From Terfezia claveryi (taxonomy: Eukaryota > Ascomycota > Pezizomycetes > Pezizales > Pezizaceae), in the NCBI GenBank assembly GCA_015179025.1, contig WHUX01000272.1:1-62547 (forward strand): 62,547 bases of DNA. Direction: 5' to 3'. The notes beneath the pieces are model-generated. The model ran no database searches. It was not told the origin of the DNA and saw nothing but the letters and a program-made list of their open reading frames with translations. Of the stretch, positions 56,497-62,547 are shown piece after piece. Position 1 is the stretch's first letter, and every line of letters starts with the position of its first letter. Position numbers and translations under genes: made by a program.

Positions 56497-57129
56497 GTAT
56501 CAAAAAGGGGGATGTTATCACTCGGGTAGTGATTCCGCTTCTTTATAAATATCAAGAGCACTGTCCGGGTGGCTGAACTTTATCGGCCTTATGAATAAAG
56601 TTAGGTTATACCATATACTTCCGAGAATATCACACCAATCCTGGATTGTAATAAATCTGTAGTTTGGTGAGACCCGAAGTTGGTTAAATAAAATAGTGGT
56701 GTAATATTGATACACGAAGTTGGTTAAATAAAATAGCAGTGTAATGTTGATATACGAAGTTGGTCAAATATAATATCACTCTAATACTCGCTCTAATACT
56801 CGCTCTAATATTCGCTACAACACTCTCTCTAATACTCGCTCTAATACTCGCTACAACACTTCGCTCTAATACTCGCTCTAATAATCACTCTAATACTCGC
56901 TCTAATACTCACTCTAATACTTACTGTAATATGGCTTAGAAATTTTATAAGACATTGGATAAAGAGTAAAGGAAAAAAGCATGAGAAAGCGAAGTATAGA
57001 TACTGGAAAACAATAGTAGCCAAGCCCGATTGCCAAGGCCGATAATATAGACTTTCCAAAGACTATGAGATAATTGATAATAAGAGAGGTGGCATAACAG
57101 TGCTCAGCCCCGCTCAGCCCACTGTTGCG
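56497..57129. repeat. Possible LTR start followed by 40-bp and 12-bp tandem repeats
   Basis: Family A similarity ends at about 56496. Next comes a purine tract (AAAAAGGGGGA) and TGTTATCACTCGGG at about 56513, the layout of a polypurine tract and an LTR start of an unidentified plus-strand element. Three 40-bp units (starts 56675, 56715, 56755; CGAAGTTGGTTAAATAAAAT type) and a 12-bp TCGCTCTAATAC array (about 56776-56932) follow. Confidence 0.6.
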
Positions 57130-57649
57130 CGCGGGTGCTATACTACTCAATGCCTGACCTAGTAATAGTTATATTAGGAAATCGTAGTCATAGTACTGCG
57201 ATATGTGTAGAGTTCAGCTTTGTGATATGTATTATAGGAAGTTATGCCTTCACGGCCTATATATATATATCCAAGAAACTCATGCATTCAAGGCTTATAT
57301 ATATATACTTATACATGGAATTCATGCTTTCGAGGCTTATATATATATATGCATAGAATTCATGCTTTCACGGTCTCTAGATATGCATGGAATTCATGCA
57401 TTCGAGGCTTATATATATATATACATGGATTTTATGCTTTCACAATTTCTAGATATATATGGAATTCATACTTTCGTAGCCTCTATACATTTAAGCCTCG
57501 AATGCATGTGTTTCTTGGATATATATAAATAGGCTGTGAAGGCATAACTTTCTATGATACATATCACAAAGCGTGAATCATAGTACTATGACTACGATTT
57601 CCCAATATGACTATTACCAGGTTAGGCATTGAGTAGTACTGCATCCGCG
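57130..57649. mobile_element. Foldback/MITE-like element with ~165-bp terminal inverted repeats
   Basis: Left arm 57130 to about 57295 and right arm about 57485-57649 are reverse complements (CGCGGGTGCTATACTACTCA against CGCGGATGCAGTACTACTCA, then TTATGCCTTCACGGCCTAT and so on). The centre has five to six ~36-41-bp repeats built on GGAATTCATGCTTTCGAGGC with TATATATA runs. No gene. No target duplication was identified. Confidence 0.8.
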
Positions 57650-57660
57650 TACGATAGTGG

Positions 57661-58278
57661 TGTAAGGAAGTGGCTTACTCATACCCTATGACTAACCCTC
57701 TCCCTCACAAATGTATTTCTTATGTATTTTCTTACTCAGCAAGCATCTCAAAACACACAACATTCTGTGTGCTGTCTGCCTTGCTAATATTTCACATGCT
57801 TTCACATGCTTTCACATGCTTTCACATGTATAAGTCTAAGTTAAGACTTAACCTATTTTGTACTAGATAGTATTTGGAAGTACTATCTAGAGGATCAGAT
57901 GATGTAGATCTTTATCACATGTAAGGGTCAGATGATGGTGCACTGCCTCAGCACTGCCCCAGCACTGCCCCGTTGGAAACACATATAGTCCCCTGAATTT
58001 CCCTTCAGTTGGACAGATAGTTAGAACTCAGAACATAGTTAGAGTACAATCAATATAGAAGTTCCACTGGTTAATTTCTAAGTGCCTTTGGCACTCCTAT
58101 ACTACTTTACCTATTACAGTAATCCTATGCTACTGGTAATAACTTTAATAGTAAGAATAAACAATATACTATTAGTCATCTACTTTGTAGTATACATTAC
58201 TAGCTTGAGATTATCTGATTAGATTGGATCCTTATCTAATCTAATCTGATTGTCCAGTCCCCCATACAACACTTTACA
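57661..58278 (+). repeat. 5' LTR of Gypsy family E
   Basis: Runs from TGTAAGGAAGTGG to ACACTTTACA, 618 bp. The right end is supported by the leader that follows (TTTTTTTAACC), shared with family A after its LTR. Contains four 10-bp TTCACATGCT units (57791-57829) and a CTGATTAGATTGGATCC inverted repeat near 58210. The 3' LTR is off the window, so the left end rests only on the matching inverted termini. Confidence 0.65.
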
Positions 58279-58511
58279 TTTTTTTAACCTAAGAACTTGA
58301 TTCTTACCTAACTAGGAAGGCCTGATCAACCTTACCTAATCAACAAAGTTTCTACCAACAAGAGTAGAAACTAAAGCCAGTATAAGCCTACAGCACAAAG
58401 CATAGTAGCATCAAAGTCTGACAGTCAGCAGTAAGACTATCCCCCAAATAGCAACAGTAAGACTATTCAACAAATAGCAATCAGTAAAAGCCTACTAGAA
58501 GTAGCACAAGC

Positions 58512-58760
58512 TTGAAACTGGCAAGCAAGAGAAGAGCTATAGGAGCTGGTTGGAATCACTTGAGAAGAAATACAAGTAGGAAGCTTGGGAAACCTTCAAA
58601 AGACTTGTCCCTTACTCAAGGAAAAGCAAAAAGAATAGCAAGAGACTATTTTAGGAAGCTCCAACAGAAAGAGAAGGCTCAAAAGTCAATTAAGGAAGTA
58701 AAGAAGTCAAAAACCTTAATTGAAATAGAAAAGGTAGCAAAAGAAAACAAAACTACCTAA
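58512..58760 (+). CDS. Small basic open frame in the family E leader, 82 aa, hypothetical
   Basis: Open from ATG at 58512 to TAA at 58758. Very Lys/Arg-rich (KAKRIARDYFRKLQQKEKAQ) with a low-complexity C-terminus. Lies between the LTR and gag. No known domain; it may be a separate leader product, a diverged gag start or chance. Confidence 0.3.
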   Translation: MKLASKRRAIGAGWNHLRRNTSRKLGKPSKDLSLTQGKAKRIARDYFRKLQQKEKAQKSIKEVKKSKTLIEIEKVAKENKTT

Positions 58761-59233
58761 TTTGGAAACTCTGAGACCTGGAAACTGCCTCAGAAGTCCA
58801 ATAAGGGTGTGGATTAAAGGAACAAGTCCTATCAACATCCAAACTCCAGAGAGTATCCCAGCCCCACTCTCTACCTAGCCTAAAGAAAAATTGGGAATTC
58901 TCCCAGTAAGCAGAACAAGGAAAGTTTCTGTACCTCTCCCTCCAAAAAGAACACAAGTACCTAGCAGTCCAACCCCTATCCTTCCACTCAACCTTCTTTC
59001 CAGCATTTAAAGGAAACCCTGCTCCAACAACAATCTCATCAATAAAAGTAACCCTTTTACCCTTTAACCTCCTCTCTTCCTTACCATAGTCAACCTTGGT
59101 ATCAGAAGCAACAGAAAGAGGATAAGAAGGAAGTTGATAAGAAGTAGATCCTTCCTCATCAGGATCCACCTTAAAGAAAGCAGGAATAGAAGAAACAGAG
59201 TCCAAGGAATCAGTGGTATAATATCTGATAGAC

Positions 59234-61083
59234 ATGGAGACTCCTAGACAAAAAAGTACTGGTGTAATGGAAGGAGGAGCTAGGCCTAGGAAAGGCAGGA
59301 GAAAGGCAATGACAAGTGAGGAGCTAGAAGCACTCAAGGCTAAGTTAGTCAATACCCCTAAAAAGAAAGTTCCAGCTGGGAAAGACATTCCAGAAAAAGA
59401 AATGGAAACAAGGGAAATAGTCATTGGACCTAATTCATCAATGCCTGAAGTAAGGATTGTAACACCTCCTGCAACAAAAGCCTTTTGGGACAAAAATGAG
59501 TCATCATGGTACCAAAGGATATCACAGGTATTTATATACCTAACAATAAACAACATGTTGTCAAAAAGGAAAAAGGAACTATTAGCTGAAGCAGCAGAAA
59601 AGTTCATGATTTTTCAACAGAAAGAACAATTTGACAAGTCAGTTCAAATGGACTTTCAACTCTCATCTACCTCAAAGGCAGTATGGCCTTACCCTACCTA
59701 TAACCCATGTAAAGGAGTTCCATGGCTAGCATTAAACTGGCCTTTCCTGACACAGTACATGCTTATGGGTAACCTTTATGACCTGGAAACTCCAGAAATA
59801 GTGCCTCCAATAACAGAACCTGTACAAAGTCATGAGGAAATAGGAAAGAAACTGTTTGGAGCTGGAGGTAAGGGTAAGGAGAAAAGTGTGCAATATGAGG
59901 AAGAGAAAGATGAGGATTATGAAACAGATATAGAAGAAATATCTGAAAAAGACATGCCACCACCACTTAAAGACAGGAAAAAGCCAACACATACCAAAAA
60001 GAGTAAGACTCCTAACAAAAAGTCTAGAAGGAGTTCTAGTGGTGTGGCTGGAGGTGGCAGTGAGGACCCAGGATCTGGATCTGAGGGTGATGAGTCAGAC
60101 AATGGCTCTGATGATGACAGAAGAAAAGGTCAACTAGAGAACCTAGCCCTCACCACTTGGAATGGTCTAAAAAGACTGGTCAAAAGATACCAACACAACA
60201 AGTCAGCAAATCCCTTGTCAAGAAGGCAAACAAACTTGCAAAAATTCCCAATCCTCCAATGATTGATGGAGTATCAGAGAAATGGAGGGACCAAACTACC
60301 TTTGACAATTATGTGCAACAGTTGCAGAAGTGGGTAGAGTATCAAGGGATGGATATAGCAAGTTGGGAAAGTTGGATAGAGCAAGCTTTATGTTTGAGAA
60401 GAGTGCTCAGACTTGGTATAATCAGTACTGCTCTGAAAAAGAAGAAGTTGAGGACAGGAATTTCCATGAATTTATGTTAAAACTGAGAGGTAAACTCATC
60501 TCTACAGTGGCACCTGAAGTTCTATGGAAACAATACCTGTCACACCATCAGAGGCCAGATATTACTGTCATGCAGTATGCACAGAACCTGGAAGAATTCA
60601 AAATTAAGTACAAGGATCTGAATGGTAAAGACATGATAAGTGATCATGCACTAAAAATGAAACTAGTAGATGGACTAGTACCCCTGCTTAGGGCTAAAGT
60701 CAAAGGATTGATATCATATGAGTCAACCTTTGAAGAAATATTGAATAAGATTGCAGTCCAGGAGGATGTACTGAAACAGGAAACTAAATCCTTGCAGCAG
60801 CACCAAAAGAAGGCTGATAGGCAATGGGGTCCTGGTAAACCTATGGAATGGACTAAGTCTGAATTCAAATTGCCTGAAAAAGTGGCTAAGAATGCAGCTA
60901 AAGTGGCAGGCAAGAAAGGTGGACCAGGTGGTCTCTATGGGAACTTCCCTAGTGCCAGAAAGGATAAAACTAAGTATACCCCTTATGGTGAACAAGAGAA
61001 AAGAGGGAAGAGGCTGCAAGAACAGGGTCCTGTTATCACTGTGGCAAACAGGGTCATACTTCCAGGGATTGCTCTAATAGAAG
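59234..61083 (+). pseudogene. Gypsy Gag (family E), frame-shifted
   Basis: Starts at ATG 59234. The N-terminal region has RKGRRKAMTSEELEALKAKL and a charged, Ser/Asp-rich tail (GSEDPGSGSEGDESDNGSDD) before 60130. The capsid-like part continues in a second frame (GVSEKWRDQTTFDNYVQQLQ, from about 60230) and then a third (FMFEKSAQTWYNQY, RPDITVMQYAQNLEEFKIKY, 60330-61000). A CCHC zinc knuckle CYHCGKQGHTSRDC sits at 61031-61072 in yet another frame. Frame changes fall near 60160, 60355 and 61000. Whether any is programmed is unknown; three argues for decay. Confidence 0.75.
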
Positions 61084-61741
61084 GTGTCTTCAGCTTACCA
61101 ATATATGGGATCTAGACCAGGAGTCAGAAGATTCCCACCTTATCAACCATTCAGACCTAAGCCAACTTGGCCCCCACAGAAAGTGAAAACAGCTTATCAG
61201 GAGATTAATGTGAAACAACAAGAGTCAGCTGCACTTCAGGTTATGAGAAACCCTAATGACTCAAGGAAGTTCTTAGTGCCAGAAAGCCATAGAACTTCTA
61301 ATGCAGCTGAAATTAAAATTAATGGACATATTGCTTATGCACTATTTGATCCATGTACATCAGGTGGAGACCTGATATCAGCAAATTATTGTCAGCTGTT
61401 TAATATACCCTTGAAAGAGATCAGCAAGAAACCTCTAGAAACTGCAATTAAAGGCAGCAGATCTCAAATGACAAATACAGCAACAGTCACAGTAAATCTA
61501 CAAGGATACCAAGAAACTAGGACATTCTATGTGGCCAACCTGAAAGACTGGGATGTTATATTTGGGGAACCTACTCTGAGGGATTATAAAGCAATTATGA
61601 ATGTCAAAGATAATGCAATTACTATACAACCCACAGGCAGGACAAGGATTGATATTAATATGCTCAAAACCAAGGATACACTTGGAAGAGTCACAACTGC
61701 AGCTATGAATATAGGCAGGACAGAAGAAGATTGGTTAAAAG
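61084..61741 (+). pseudogene. Retropepsin-like protease region (family E)
   Basis: Open frame 61084-61767. It contains IAYALFDPCTSGGDLISANY, aligned with the aspartic protease active-site strand (the usual Asp-Ser/Thr-Gly reads Asp-Pro-Cys), then PLETAIKGSRSQM and RTFYVANLKDWDVIFGEPTL (the usual hydrophobic-Gly strand). The family A copy 2 protease aligns over TAIKGS. The following reverse transcriptase is in a different frame from about 61742. Confidence 0.75.
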
Positions 61742-62547
61742 GGATATCCAATGGCTATTGTGACTGAAGTTGGAGGTAGATTAATACACCACCCAAAACC
61801 AACTACAGCAATACCTTGGATACAGGATGATCTGTCAGAAGACCTAGAAGAAGACCAAGAATGGTCACAAGAGTGGTTTGACTCATCAGATTGGTCAGAG
61901 CTAGAAGATGATGGAAGCTCTCCAGTCATTACAAATGCAGTTAATCTGGAAGAAGTGGAGTTTAATATATTTGAAGAATTCCCTGAACTATTCCCAGAAG
62001 ATAAGCCAACTGCATTACCACCAATCAGAGAACCTTATGATATCATGCAACATAAAATTATAGTTCCTGATGGTGCAACTTGGGAACCTGCATACTATAC
62101 AAACTATACAAGGTTTCTGGATCAAGTGACTGAGAAAATGAGGACAGAGCTAGAATCTGGAAGGATAGTACCATCTAGCTCACTCAACAGTATCCTTATG
62201 TTTACACAGCCTAAAAGGGATTTAGATAAGAATGGCAAACAACAAGCCAGATTCTTATTGCACTGTGTACCTAGAAATAAGCTAGTACAAAAGGATAAAA
62301 CACCCATGCCAAATATCAAAGCAATACTGGACTGGATAGCTAGCAAGGAATATATTTCAGCAGCTGATCTGGCAGATGGCTATCACAATATTAGGCATGC
62401 ACATGAATCAGTAAAACATAGCACCTTTACAAATCATCTAGGGAAATTTGACTCATTGGTCATGCAGCAAGGTAATTGCAATGCACCTGCAACCATGATG
62501 AGGGCTATGAACTGGTTATTAAGAGATTATATTGGAAAGACTGTCAT
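61742..62547 (+). CDS. Gypsy reverse transcriptase, N-terminal part (family E), partial at window end
   Basis: An uninterrupted plus frame (about 268 codons) runs to the window end. An acidic linker (EDLEEDQEWSQEWFDSSDW) is followed by FEEFPELFPEDKPTALPP, the start of the reverse transcriptase fold, LESGRIVPSSSLNS, LHCVPRNKLVQKDKTPMPNI, ISAADLADGYHNIRHAHES (first catalytic Asp) and QQGNCNAPATMMRAMNWLL. The YxDD box would lie just past the window. No internal stop, unlike all other Gypsy reverse transcriptases here. Confidence 0.85.

Larger units (their letters stand above)
57661..62547 (+). mobile_element. Ty3/Gypsy family E, 5' portion (cut by window end)
   Basis: Plus-strand element with 5' LTR, leader, gag, protease and the first part of reverse transcriptase. 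Its protease and leader resemble family A, so the two are related lineages. It has much less TAG decay than A, C or D, but several frame changes between gag and reverse transcriptase. Confidence 0.88.

Noticed and set aside
58753..59607. 284-aa minus-strand open frame
   Set aside because: It overlaps the family E leader and gag on the other strand, and its sequence has no recognisable domain.
1..62547. CRISPR array or bacterial operon structure
   Set aside because: Introns, tRNA intron, dispersed 5S and LTR elements show eukaryotic DNA. The regular 29-bp array has no spacers and is a minisatellite.

Overview
The window looks like a transposon-rich, gene-poor stretch of a filamentous ascomycete (Pezizomycotina-type) genome. 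The grounds are a dispersed single 5S rRNA gene, short GT-AG introns, an intron-bearing tRNA-Asp, chromodomain Ty3/Gypsy elements, pogo-like DNA transposons, and many repeat copies with CpA-to-TpA type decay (premature stops are mostly TAG at expected CAG or TGG codons), which resembles repeat-induced point mutation (RIP). I cannot name the species from the sequence alone.

Layout. 1-960: tandem array of about 147-bp hairpin-bearing units inside a minus-strand Gypsy element (family A, copy 1), whose remaining body runs to 6376 with its 5' LTR at 6377-7053. 7054-8640: remnant of a plus-strand Copia element that family A appears to have entered. 8969-9685: an intact minus-strand gene for a membrane or secreted coiled-coil protein. 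10396-16895: a roughly 300-bp inverted repeat enclosing a 5'-truncated chromodomain Gypsy (family D, copy 1) and several satellite arrays, including fifteen exact-length 29-bp units. 17370-18370: 3' end of a LINE-like element. 18580-19026: an LTR of a TGTTAG family. 19319-20270: degraded coding-like sequence. 21566-22095: a palindrome whose loop carries a Gypsy gag fragment. 22693-25589: a stretch bounded by pogo-like terminal inverted repeats that holds one intact 5S rRNA gene and one 5S copy split by a solo LTR. 27632-28070: decayed Tc1/mariner transposase. 29-35 kb: the most gene-like island, with a two-domain fasciclin gene (three exons) and tRNA-Asp(GTC).

35801-38275: minus-strand Gypsy (family B) cut by a 2.2-kb pogo-like transposon (38276-40519, TA target duplication). 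41244-42102: AT-rich Gypsy fragment (family C). 42103 to about 56496: family A copy 2, interrupted by a complete family D element (43445-49428, 478-bp LTRs, 5-bp target duplication), which gives a nest of at least three levels. 57130-57649: a foldback element. 57661 to the window end: a better-preserved Gypsy element (family E) related to family A, cut by the window edge within reverse transcriptase.

Only the coiled-coil gene, the fasciclin gene, the tRNA and one 5S gene look like functional host genes. The rest is a layered record of insertion, C-to-T decay, internal deletion and secondary satellite formation. The most unusual features are two CCHC zinc knuckles between RNase H and integrase in family A, the gag-loop palindrome, the hairpin repeat family, and the 5S pair inside a transposon-like boundary.
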